Shown piece after piece: positions 17,211 to 24,983 of a stretch of DNA of 32,363 bases. Source of the DNA: FEN-1250 sp038237245 (GTDB lineage: Bacteria; Gemmatimonadota; Gemmatimonadetes; Gemmatimonadales; Gemmatimonadaceae); NCBI GenBank assembly GCA_038237245.1, contig JBBRYY010000029.1, positions 1 to 32,363 of the forward strand, written 5' to 3'. The notes under the pieces are model-generated. The model had not been told where the DNA came from, made no database searches, and worked only from the letters and a program-made list of their open reading frames with translations. The position numbers and the translations under genes were made by a program. The first letter of the stretch is position 1. Each line of letters begins with the position of its first letter.

Positions 17211-17885
17211 TCAGCGTCTCGAGAATGTGGCTCGCTCGCTTGTCATGAGATCGCCAATTCGCTCGAACGCGACATCGGCCGCGGGGTAAGCTCCGACAAT
17301 CCCCGTATCGGTTGCGTAGTGTCCCTGTCGCATGAATACCGTCGTCAGGCGATCGCGCCACTCTGTCTTCATCGCCGCCAGTATCCGGACCTTGTCATCG
17401 ATCATGATGTAGTGCCGCGCCGGATATGCCTCGGCTACGGCGTCGAGCATCTGCTCCTTGTGAATATAGATGAGGACGCGCCCGTCCACCGCGTCCCACA
17501 ATCCCGAGCGCTCGACCTTGCGCGGCTGGAAGACGACGTCGCCGTCCGAGAGGATGACGGTGCGTCCCAGCGAACCGAGATGACGAACGACGTCGAGCGC
17601 CCTCGGATACAAGCGGCTCGCAAACGGATAGTCCACGAGGAAAGAGGACATGCACAGGAGGCGCGTGTCGCGCAGGTGCTGCAGGCGGTAGAGTTGCAGC
17701 GCACCGAGGTAATCCACATAGCCGAGCTCGGTCCGTCGCTCTTCCAGGATTGCCCAGTACCGGTCTCGGCAATCCGGTCCGAACTGTCGGGCCAGATGCG
17801 CGCGGAGGTCCTCCTGCACGACGTCGTTGTCGAGCAACGTGTTGTCGCAGTCCAGGAGAAAGACGAAGTCATCGGGCGCGCTCAT
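17211..17885 (-). CDS. HAD-superfamily hydrolase of unknown substrate
   Basis: A 224-residue haloacid dehalogenase-type phosphatase. Motif I is LDCDNTLLDND with nucleophile D12 and acid/base D14; motif II is VILSDGD (S113); the motif III lysine is probably K143; motif IV is MIDDK (D163, D164). A helical cap lies between motifs I and II (about 20-95), the C1 arrangement common in small-molecule phosphatases. It overlaps zwf by four bases (ATGA) and precedes tal. Its place among the pentose phosphate genes suggests a sugar-phosphate or a damaged-metabolite phosphatase, but the substrate cannot be read from the sequence. Confidence 0.85.
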   Translation of the reverse strand: MSAPDDFVFLLDCDNTLLDNDVVQEDLRAHLARQFGPDCRDRYWAILEERRTELGYVDYLGALQLYRLQHLRDTRLLCMSSFLVDYPFASRLYPRALDVVRHLGSLGRTVILSDGDVVFQPRKVERSGLWDAVDGRVLIYIHKEQMLDAVAEAYPARHYIMIDDKVRILAAMKTEWRDRLTTVFMRQGHYATDTGIVGAYPAADVAFERIGDLMTSERATFSRR

Positions 17886-19294
17886 TCGCGCGTCCCGGCC
17901 TCCGTCGGGTTATACCAGCTTCCGTGGCTGCCCAGCAGCTTATCGGCCTCCTTCGGGCCCCACGTTCCGCGTGGGTAGCGTATCGACTTGTGATGACGCC
18001 TGAGGACCGGCTCCAGCGCGATCCACGCGGCTTCGACCGCATCCTCGCGCGTAAAGAGCGCGCCATCGCCGCTCATCGCGTCGCTGAGCAGCCGCTCGTA
18101 GGGCGCTTCCGCACCGAGCAGCTCCTCGCACATGTACAGCTCCTCCTGATCGCCGACGAATTCCTTCCCGGGACGCTTCACGCGTGCTGCGAGCGCAACG
18201 GCGGCGTGCGGGGAGAGATGGAATCGCAAATAGTTCGCACGCCCCTCCGGCGAAGCCGAATCGGCGAAGAGTCTCGCCGGCGGCGGCTTGAGCTCGACTA
18301 TCACTTCGGCGGCCGTCACGGGAAGACATTTTCCCGAGCGCAGGTACCAGGGCACCCCGTTCCAGCGCCAGGAGTCGATGTGCAGGCGCGCGGCGCAGAA
18401 GGTCTCGACGTCGGAGTTCCGCGCGACGTGCGGCTCGCTCCGATAGCCCGCGTATTGTCCGCGCACGAGATCGCGCTGCGCGAGCGGCCGCATCGCCTGG
18501 AGCACCTTGGCTTTCTCGGTGTGGATCGCACCGTAGCCGCGATACGACGGGGGCTCCATCGCGAGGAGTGCGACGACCTGGAAGAGATGATTCTGCACGA
18601 CATCGCGCAGGCACCCCGCACTCTCGTAGAACGCGCCGCGGCCGTTGACGCCGAATTCCTCCGCGAGCGTGATCTGCACGCTCGCGACGAAGTTGCGATT
18701 CCAGATCGGCTCGAGAAAGGAATTCGCGAAGCGAAAGTAGAGGATGTTCATGATGGCCTCCTTTCCGAGATAGTGATCGATCCGGAAAATGGAGTCCTCG
18801 GGAAACACCGCTCGCGCGACGGCGTTGAGCTCGCGCGCCGATTCGAGATCGCGCCCGAACGGCTTTTCGACGATGACGCGCGCATCCTTCGCCAGCCCCG
18901 CGACGCCGAGTCCCTGAATCACCGTTTCGAACAGCGCGGGCGGGATCGCGAGATAGTGAGCGGGGCGACGCGCCGTCCCAAGCGCGCGCTTGAGCGCCTG
19001 GAATGTCTCGGGGTCGTTGTAGTCACCCGACACGTACTGCATCAGCGAGAGGAGCAGCCTGAGCGGCCGTCTGTCGACGGCCGCACCCGACGCTCTGAGA
19101 CTCTGCGTAACGCGCTTGCGCAGCGCCGCGAGGCTCATCGGCGACGAGGCGACTCCGATCACGGGCACCGTCAGTACGCCGCGCTTGACCATCGCGTACA
19201 GCGCGGGAAAGATCTGCTTGAAGGCGAGATCTCCGGTGACGCCGAAGAGCACGAGCGCATCGGACTGCGCCGGCCTGCCGTTCACGCGATTCAT
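17882..19294 (-). CDS. zwf: Glucose-6-phosphate 1-dehydrogenase
   Basis: A 470-residue enzyme oxidising glucose 6-phosphate to 6-phosphogluconolactone, the entry to the oxidative pentose phosphate branch. The dinucleotide-binding motif is GVTGDLAFK (18-26), EKPFG (143-147) is the conserved proline turn, and the active-site signature RIDHYLGKE lies at 171-179, with H174 and K178 in the substrate pocket. The C-terminal domain includes SGKCLP and the usual W-x-PxxAD-like ending (WGPKEADKLL). GGAG lies about ten bases before ATG 19294. The gap to pgm is 34 bases, one of the few non-overlapping junctions in this operon. Confidence 0.97.
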   Translation of the reverse strand: MNRVNGRPAQSDALVLFGVTGDLAFKQIFPALYAMVKRGVLTVPVIGVASSPMSLAALRKRVTQSLRASGAAVDRRPLRLLLSLMQYVSGDYNDPETFQALKRALGTARRPAHYLAIPPALFETVIQGLGVAGLAKDARVIVEKPFGRDLESARELNAVARAVFPEDSIFRIDHYLGKEAIMNILYFRFANSFLEPIWNRNFVASVQITLAEEFGVNGRGAFYESAGCLRDVVQNHLFQVVALLAMEPPSYRGYGAIHTEKAKVLQAMRPLAQRDLVRGQYAGYRSEPHVARNSDVETFCAARLHIDSWRWNGVPWYLRSGKCLPVTAAEVIVELKPPPARLFADSASPEGRANYLRFHLSPHAAVALAARVKRPGKEFVGDQEELYMCEELLGAEAPYERLLSDAMSGDGALFTREDAVEAAWIALEPVLRRHHKSIRYPRGTWGPKEADKLLGSHGSWYNPTEAGTRE

Positions 19295-19328
19295 CGCTAG
19301 CTCCGACTGGGAATGCGTCGACGCGAAA

Positions 19329-20993
19329 TCATGGTGCGGTGACCGGAGTGGTCGTGGCGAGCGCCGCGTCGACGATCGTCTGCGCCTCCGCCAGAATGCC
19401 TTCGAGCTGTGCCGTGCCGCGAAAGCTCTCGCCGTAAATCCTGTAGAGGTCCTCCGTTCCCGACGGGCGCGCGACGAACCACCCCGATGCCGTCGAGACT
19501 TTCAATCCACCGATCGGCGCGTCGTTTCCGGGCGCCCTCGTGATGATGCTTTCGATCGTTTCACCGGCGAGATTGGCATGTCGCACCCGGTCCGGTGACA
19601 GCGCACGGAGCACCTTCTTTTGCTCGAGTGTGGCGTGCGCCTCCACCCGGTCGTACGCGGGCGCACCAAACTCTGGGGTGAGATCATCGTAGAGCGTTCC
19701 GGGATCACGCGCTGCGCTCGCCGTGATCTCCGCCGCAAGCAGCGCCGCGATGATCCCGTCCTTGTCGGTGGACCACACTGAGCCGTCGCGACGGAGAAAG
19801 GATGCTCCGGCGCTCTCCTCGCCGCAAAAGCCGAGAGAGCCATCGTACAGGCCGGAGACGAACCACTTGAAACCGACCGGAACTTCGCACAGCGGTCGGT
19901 CGAGGCTTGCGGCCACGCGGTCGATCATCTTGCTGCTGACGACCGTCTTTCCGATGCCGACACCCGCGCGCCACAGCGGGCGATGGCGAACGAGATGCTG
20001 AATCGCGACCGCCAGATAGTGATTGGGCGGCTGCAGCCCCGAGCTCCGACAGACGATCCCATGGCGATCGTGATCGGTATCGCAGGCGAATGCGATGTCG
20101 AAGCGGTCCTTCAGCTCGACGAGCCGCTGCATGGCGTACGGCGACGACGGATCCATGCGGATGCGTCCGTCCCAGTCGAGCGTCATGAAGCCGAATGTCG
20201 GATCCACAACGTCGCTCACGACTGTGAGATCGAGATGATAGCGATCCGCGATGGCGGGCCAGTAGTGGACGCCGGCTCCGCCGAGCGGGTCGACGCCCAT
20301 GTGAAGCCCGGCCGTACGGATCACATCGAAGTCGAGCACATTTGCGAGATCATCGACGTACGCAGTGAGGTAGTCGTGCCGGTGTGTGGTCGCCGCGCGC
20401 AGCGCCCGCTCGTACGGTACCCGTTCGACGCCGGCGAGACGAGACTCGAGCAGCTCGTTCGCCCGCGCCTCGATCCAGTTCGTAATGATGGTGTCCGCCG
20501 GTCCGCCGTTCGTCGAGTTGTACTTGATCCCGCCGTCCTCCGGCGGATTGTGCGAGGGCGTTATGACGATGCCGTCCGCGAACCCACTCGTCCGATTCCG
20601 GTTGTAGCAGAGGATGGCGTGCGAGATGGCGGGGGTCGGCGTGTATTCGTCGTCCGTGGCGAGCATGACGTCGACGCCGTGCGCGGCGAGCACTTCGAGA
20701 GCGGTTGCGCATGCCGGCGCCGACAGTGCGTGCGTGTCGATACCGAGGAAGAGGGGGCCGTCGATCGACTCGTTCTTGCGATAGCGGCAGATCGCCTCGC
20801 TGATCGCGAGCAGATGCCATTCGTTGAACGAAGTCGCGAAGGCAGATCCTCGATGCCCCGACGTGCCGAAGGACACGCGCTGGCTCTGCACCCAAGGATC
20901 GGGGATCAGCCTGTAGTAGGCGGTGAGCAGCTTCGGCACATCGAGCAGCATCGCGGCCGGCGCCGGTTGCCCCGCGAGTGGGCTGATCTTCAC
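19329..20993 (-). CDS. pgm: Phosphoglucomutase (alpha-D-glucose phosphate-specific)
   Basis: A 554-residue mutase interconverting glucose 1-phosphate and glucose 6-phosphate. It is the long, Pgm-type enzyme: FGTSGHRG (42-49), the phosphoserine loop TPSHNP (145-150, Ser147), metal-binding DTDHDR (305-310), sugar-binding GEESAG (391-396) and phosphate-binding RPSGTE (509-514). All four domains are intact. The GTG start overlaps the pgl stop (GTGA). In this operon it links glucose 6-phosphate both to UDP-glucose precursor supply for cgs and to zwf, and could return glucose 1-phosphate released by phosphorolysis of glucan. Confidence 0.96.
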   Translation of the reverse strand: MKISPLAGQPAPAAMLLDVPKLLTAYYRLIPDPWVQSQRVSFGTSGHRGSAFATSFNEWHLLAISEAICRYRKNESIDGPLFLGIDTHALSAPACATALEVLAAHGVDVMLATDDEYTPTPAISHAILCYNRNRTSGFADGIVITPSHNPPEDGGIKYNSTNGGPADTIITNWIEARANELLESRLAGVERVPYERALRAATTHRHDYLTAYVDDLANVLDFDVIRTAGLHMGVDPLGGAGVHYWPAIADRYHLDLTVVSDVVDPTFGFMTLDWDGRIRMDPSSPYAMQRLVELKDRFDIAFACDTDHDRHGIVCRSSGLQPPNHYLAVAIQHLVRHRPLWRAGVGIGKTVVSSKMIDRVAASLDRPLCEVPVGFKWFVSGLYDGSLGFCGEESAGASFLRRDGSVWSTDKDGIIAALLAAEITASAARDPGTLYDDLTPEFGAPAYDRVEAHATLEQKKVLRALSPDRVRHANLAGETIESIITRAPGNDAPIGGLKVSTASGWFVARPSGTEDLYRIYGESFRGTAQLEGILAEAQTIVDAALATTTPVTAP

Positions 20994-21772
20994 GCTGTTT
21001 CTCCGAGCTGCGCTGCCGCCTCGGCGTCGACGAGCCAGTGCACGCGGCCCGACGTCGGTGCGATGAGTTGTGCAGGCAGCTCGCGCGGACGAGGCGGACC
21101 CCGACGTACCCGGTTGAGCATATCGGCTTTATCGGTTCCCGCCACGATGAACAGCAGCTCAGCCGCCGCATTGAGCAGCGGAAGCGTCAGCGTCACGCGC
21201 CAGGGTGGTTTCGCATTCACGTGCGCGGCGACCACCCAGCGCGACAGCTCGTCGAGCGCGGGACTCTCCGGAAAGAGCGATGCGGTGTGGCCGTTGTCGC
21301 CGAGGCCGAGCAGCACGAGATCGATTCGTCGCGCGGGATCCGGGGAGGGCGGGCCGGTAGGCGTTCGGAGCAGAGTGCGCAACACCACCTCGTACGATTC
21401 CGCGGCGCGGTCCGGGGGCTCCTCTCCGCAAATCCGATGAATGTTCGCGGCGGGCAGAGGCACGCGATCGAGCAGCGTGTCGCGCGCCATTTTGTAGTTG
21501 CTATCCGGATCGTCGGGAGCGACGCAGCGCTCGTCTCCCCATACGATGTGGACACGCGCCCAGTCGATGCGGCGCGCCAATGGCTCGCGTGCGAGGCGTT
21601 CGTACGTGGCGCGGGGTGTCGAGCCGCCCGAGAGTGCCACCACGAACCGTCCGTGCCTCGCGAGCGCGTACTCGGCTGCGGCGACGAAACGCTCGGCCGA
21701 TGCGTCGGCGAGCGCCGCGACGCTCGACAGTATCTCGACGCCTGCCAGAGGCGTCGGCCGGTCGGTGATCAC
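20990..21772 (-). CDS. pgl: 6-phosphogluconolactonase
   Basis: A 260-residue lactonase of the DevB/Pgl family (glucosamine-6-phosphate isomerase fold), hydrolysing 6-phosphogluconolactone to 6-phosphogluconate. Signatures: LSGGSTP (47-53), WGDER (78-82), SNY (91-93) and GLGDNGHTASLFP (156-168) with the catalytic His162. Length is typical. The GTG start overlaps the gnd stop as GTGA and its own stop overlaps pgm in the same way, so gnd, pgl and pgm should be translationally coupled. Confidence 0.95.
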   Translation of the reverse strand: MITDRPTPLAGVEILSSVAALADASAERFVAAAEYALARHGRFVVALSGGSTPRATYERLAREPLARRIDWARVHIVWGDERCVAPDDPDSNYKMARDTLLDRVPLPAANIHRICGEEPPDRAAESYEVVLRTLLRTPTGPPSPDPARRIDLVLLGLGDNGHTASLFPESPALDELSRWVVAAHVNAKPPWRVTLTLPLLNAAAELLFIVAGTDKADMLNRVRRGPPRPRELPAQLIAPTSGRVHWLVDAEAAAQLGETA

Positions 21773-22788
21773 GATGCGGCGGGCTTCTCCGCGTGGCCGC
21801 CGAAGCCGGCGCGCATCGCCGAGAGGATGCGATTCTGGAAATCAGCCTGGCCGCGAGAAGTGAATCGCGAAAAGAGGGCGGCGGAAAGTACATTCGCGGG
21901 GACACCCTCGTCGATTGCCGCCTCGAGCGTCCATCGGCCTTCGCCGGAATCCGACACGCGTCCGGCGAATTCATCGAGCTCGGGATTTCCCGCGAACGCG
22001 GCAGCGGTGAGATCGAGCAGCCACGATGCGATCACGCTTCCGTGACGCCAGACCTCGACGATGTCGGGAAGGTCGAGATCGTACTGGTACGCACTCGGAT
22101 CTCGAAGCGGTGTGGTTTCGGCATCCTCGATCTGCGTGCCTTTTCCCACGTTCGCGTGCTTGAGAATGTTCAGTCCTTCGGCGTATGCGGCCATCATTCC
22201 ATACTCGATTCCGTTGTGCACCATCTTTACGAAGTGGCCGGCCCCGGATGGGCCGCAGTACAGATAGCCGAGCTCCGCCGTTCCCTGGCGTCCTTCCCGA
22301 CCCGGAGTCTTTACGGCGCCCTCCGGCGCGGGAGCAAGCGTGGCGAGCAGCGGCTCGAGTCGCTTCACGACGTCGGCATCGCCGCCGAGCATGAGACAAT
22401 AGCCGCGCTCGAGCCCAAGAATTCCGCCGCTCGTGCCCGCATCGACGTAGTGCACTCCTTTTTTAGCGAGCCTCGCGGCGCGGGCGATGTCGTCGCGGTA
22501 GTAGGAATTGCCACCGTCGATGACGATATCCCCGGCGCTGAGCTTGGGTACGAGCGCATCGAGCGTCGCGTCCACCGCTGCAGCGGGGACCATCATCCAT
22601 ATTGCCCGGGGAGTCGTCAGCGCGGCGACGAAGTCATCCAGCTTCGTTGCACCGGTCGCTCCCTCGGCGGCGAGACCGTGCACGGCGTCGGCGGACCTGT
22701 CGTACGCGGCGCAGCTGTGACCACCGCGCATGAGGCGTCGCACCATGTTGGCGCCCATGCGGCCCAGGCCGATCATGCCCAATTGCAT
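21769..22788 (-). CDS. gnd: 6-phosphogluconate dehydrogenase, decarboxylating, short form
   Basis: A 339-residue enzyme oxidising and decarboxylating 6-phosphogluconate to ribulose 5-phosphate. Nucleotide-binding GLGRMG lies at 7-12, GTSGG at 118-122 and the catalytic segment KMVHNGIEYGMM at 188-199 (Lys188, Asn192, Glu195). It belongs to the short (about 300-340) class, not the 470-residue class. After beta strand 2 the sequence is Y-D30-R-S, where NADP-specific enzymes carry Asn-Arg-Thr; the acidic residue suggests NAD preference. AGAGG at 22796-22800 precedes ATG 22788 by seven bases. It is the first gene of the operon, so transcription should start in the region to its right. Confidence 0.94.
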   Translation of the reverse strand: MQLGMIGLGRMGANMVRRLMRGGHSCAAYDRSADAVHGLAAEGATGATKLDDFVAALTTPRAIWMMVPAAAVDATLDALVPKLSAGDIVIDGGNSYYRDDIARAARLAKKGVHYVDAGTSGGILGLERGYCLMLGGDADVVKRLEPLLATLAPAPEGAVKTPGREGRQGTAELGYLYCGPSGAGHFVKMVHNGIEYGMMAAYAEGLNILKHANVGKGTQIEDAETTPLRDPSAYQYDLDLPDIVEVWRHGSVIASWLLDLTAAAFAGNPELDEFAGRVSDSGEGRWTLEAAIDEGVPANVLSAALFSRFTSRGQADFQNRILSAMRAGFGGHAEKPAAS

Positions 22789-23044
22789 ACGTAACCTCTC
22801 GTAGTCGCTCTTTGGACGAGGACCTCACGTGAGCAAGCGCTATTCGCTTTCGCTCCAGACCCGGTCGCGGCGAGCGGTTCAATCCGCTTTCTGCACTTGT
22901 AGGGAAGCCCTATCCAACGTAATTGGTTCCCCACCAGGGAGCTCGCCGTCAGCTGCGTGTGTCGGTGATTATTCATCAGGAGAGAATACCTCGACCGTCG
23001 AACTCGCCTCACTGCGAACCGCACCACTCCCATCCACATAAATC
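22789..23044. promoter_or_regulatory. Divergent control region between the gnd operon and cinA
   Basis: A 256-base intergenic region expected to hold promoters in both directions. On the minus strand AATAAT at 22968-22973 is the best -10-like hexamer, but its -35 (GTCGAG) is poor. On the plus strand only weak matches were found. Dyads present: the perfect palindrome CTCACGTGAG (22824-22833), AGCGG-N6-CCGCT (22873-22888), TAGGG-N3-CCCTA (22900-22912) and CCAA-N5-TTGG (22914-22926). These could be operators or leader hairpins. No regulator gene is adjacent. Confidence 0.4.
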
Positions 23045-24289
23045 GTGCAAATAGAGCTGCTCACCATCGGTGACGAGCTGCTGCTCGGCTTCACCGTCGA
23101 CACCAACGCGGCATATCTCGCGCGCGCGCTCGCCGCGATCGGCGTCGAGATCGTGCATCGCACCACCGTCGGCGACGACGCCGACCAGATCGCCGCCGCG
23201 GTGCGCGATGCCATCGAGCGTACCGGCGCCGTCATCACGACAGGTGGTCTCGGTCCCACGGCCGACGATCGTACGCGGCCCGTCATCGCGAAGCTCTTCG
23301 GGCGCGAGCTCGTGCGCGACGACCAGATCGTCGAGCAGATCAGAGCGCGCTTCTGGCGGCTCGGCTCCGCGAAGATGCCGGAGACGAACATCGTGCAGGC
23401 GATGGTACCAGCCGGTGCGCGCGTGCTTCCGAACAATCACGGCACCGCGCCCGGACTCTGGATAGAAGATGCGGAGGGGCGATGGGTCGCGATGCTTCCC
23501 GGCGTGCCACGCGAGATGCGCGGGCTCACCACCGACTCGATCCTTCCGATTCTGCGCGAGCGCATCGGCGCGGCCCCGGTCGCCATCGTGTCGCGCACGT
23601 TGCGCACCACCGGCATCGGCGAGTCCGCGCTCGCGGAGCGGCTCGGGGAGCTCGGGAATGATGTCGACGGCATGCCGCTCGCCTTCCTCCCGGGGTGGGC
23701 CGGCGTCGATCTCCGTCTCACCTCGCGCACCCGCGCGGCCGACGACGCGGTCCGCGCGCTCGATTCCGCATCGCAGCTATTGCGCGACGTCGTCGGCCCG
23801 GTGGTCTATGGCAACGATGGCGACGATCTCGCCGCGCTGGTGATCGACATGTGCCGCCAGCGACGTTTCACCATCGGAGTGGCGGAGAGCTGCACCGGCG
23901 GGCTGCTCGGCGCACGGCTCACGGCGTTCCCGGGGTCGAGCGATGTCTTCCATGGCGGAGTCATCGCGTACGACAACTCCGTCAAGACGAAACTCCTTGG
24001 CGTGAGCGACGTAACGCTGGATGCGCACGGCGCGGTGAGCGAAGAGGTCGCGCGTGAGATGGCTGCGGGGTGCGCGCAGGCGCTCGGCACGACGATCGGG
24101 ATCTCCGTGACGGGAATCGCCGGTCCAGGCGGCGGGACGCCAGACAAGCCGGTAGGCACCATCTGGATCGGCGTGTCGGGGCTGGGCGAGACGCGCACGG
24201 TGGGTCGTCAATACGTCGGCGACCGTGAGGAGATTCGGCAGCGCGCGACGCAGGCGGCGCTCGATGTGGTGCGCCGCGCGATTGAGTGA
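23045..24289 (+). CDS. cinA: CinA-type NMN deamidase/ADP-ribose pyrophosphatase
   Basis: A 414-residue two-domain CinA protein. The N-terminal COG1058 domain (1-170; TIGDELLLG at 7-15, TTGGLGPTADD at 65-75, LPGVPREM at 151-158) hydrolyses ADP-ribose in studied homologues. The C-terminal PncC domain (about 255-414; ESCTGG at 281-286, then GGVIAYDNSVKTKLLGV and GIAGPGGG) deamidates NMN for NAD recycling. Both domains look intact. The GTG 23045 start gives the family's normal N terminus (MQIELLTIGDELL), but no Shine-Dalgarno sequence is seen; CATAAAT sits just before it. The name comes from competence induction in Streptococcus, which need not apply here. Confidence 0.93.
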   Translation: MQIELLTIGDELLLGFTVDTNAAYLARALAAIGVEIVHRTTVGDDADQIAAAVRDAIERTGAVITTGGLGPTADDRTRPVIAKLFGRELVRDDQIVEQIRARFWRLGSAKMPETNIVQAMVPAGARVLPNNHGTAPGLWIEDAEGRWVAMLPGVPREMRGLTTDSILPILRERIGAAPVAIVSRTLRTTGIGESALAERLGELGNDVDGMPLAFLPGWAGVDLRLTSRTRAADDAVRALDSASQLLRDVVGPVVYGNDGDDLAALVIDMCRQRRFTIGVAESCTGGLLGARLTAFPGSSDVFHGGVIAYDNSVKTKLLGVSDVTLDAHGAVSEEVAREMAAGCAQALGTTIGISVTGIAGPGGGTPDKPVGTIWIGVSGLGETRTVGRQYVGDREEIRQRATQAALDVVRRAIE

Positions 24290-24376
24290 AACCGGGGCTC
24301 CTACGATCGCGTGCGCCCGCGAAATGCACTGCATCTGCCGTTGCCCAGCCGGGCAAAAGGACGGAAATTACGCCAT

Positions 24377-24391
24377 GACGCGAAATGCGTC
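24377..24391 (+). promoter_or_regulatory. Small hairpin in the grpE leader
   Basis: GACGC-GAAAT-GCGTC is a perfect five-base inverted repeat that extends by a T-G and an A-T pair to seven. It ends about 15 bases before ATG 24407. Two more dyads lie upstream: ATGCA-C-TGCAT (24324-24334) and TTGCCC-AGCC-GGGCAA (24341-24356). None matches the CIRCE (HrcA) or HAIR (HspR) consensus. A role in heat-shock control is possible but unproven. Confidence 0.3.
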
Positions 24392-24406
24392 GTCAACTCG
24401 AAAGGG

Positions 24407-24967
24407 ATGGGACTCGTGAGGGATGATATCGATCTGCCAAATGGCCCCGCGGCGTCGCAGGACGCCGCCGCTGACGGCGCGGATGGCGATGAAAATACAA
24501 ACGCGGAGATGGCCGCCGCGGGCGCGACTCGCGAGCTCGACGAGCAACGCGATCGCTATTTGCGCCTGGCCGCCGAGTACGACAACTATCGCAAGCGCAC
24601 ACAGAAGGAGCGGCAGGAAGCCGGCGCTCGCGCGCAGGGCGACCTCGTGAAGTCGCTCATTGATTCGCTCGACGATCTCATGCGCGTTACCGCGCAGGAT
24701 CCCGCCACCGTAGATGGCAAAACGATCCATCAGGGGATCGAGGTCGTGAGCAAGAAGCTGATGAAGGCGCTCGCGAACAACGGGCTCGAGCTCATCGATC
24801 CCGTCAACGAGACCTTCGATCCGGCGCTCCACGAGGCCGTGTCGACGCAGCCCGCGCTTTCGCCGGAGGACGATCACATCGTCTCGCAGGTGTTTCAGCA
24901 GGGCTATCGCTACAACGGCCAGCTGCTGCGGCCCGCGCGCGTGGTCGTGAAGCAGTGGAACGGATGA
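24407..24967 (+). CDS. grpE: GrpE nucleotide exchange factor
   Basis: A GrpE of about 186 residues, which releases ADP from DnaK. Start ATG 24407 (MGLVRDDID) is proposed; GTG 24416, with AAAGGG at 24401-24406, is an equally good alternative giving 183 residues. The frame stays open further upstream but that sequence is leader-like. After an acidic, Ala-rich N terminus a long helix runs through ELDEQRDRYLRLAAEYDNYRKR, the classic GrpE coiled coil. The C-terminal beta domain ends with VSQVFQQGYRYNGQLLRPARVVV, the family signature. dnaJ follows after 16 bases. dnaK and hrcA, common neighbours elsewhere, are not in the window. Confidence 0.94.
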   Translation: MGLVRDDIDLPNGPAASQDAAADGADGDENTNAEMAAAGATRELDEQRDRYLRLAAEYDNYRKRTQKERQEAGARAQGDLVKSLIDSLDDLMRVTAQDPATVDGKTIHQGIEVVSKKLMKALANNGLELIDPVNETFDPALHEAVSTQPALSPEDDHIVSQVFQQGYRYNGQLLRPARVVVKQWNG

Positions 24968-24983
24968 CGAGGCACTAGCCTAC

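Noticed and set aside
22923..22989. A sigma-70 promoter for cinA
   Set aside because: TTGGTT has no -10 at proper spacing, and GAATAC or TATTCA lack a reasonable -35; none was strong enough to annotate separately.
24311..24406. A GrpE start at 24311
   Set aside because: The added 32 residues are basic and unlike GrpE, and would cover the structured leader; starts at 24407 or 24416 give a normal acidic N terminus.
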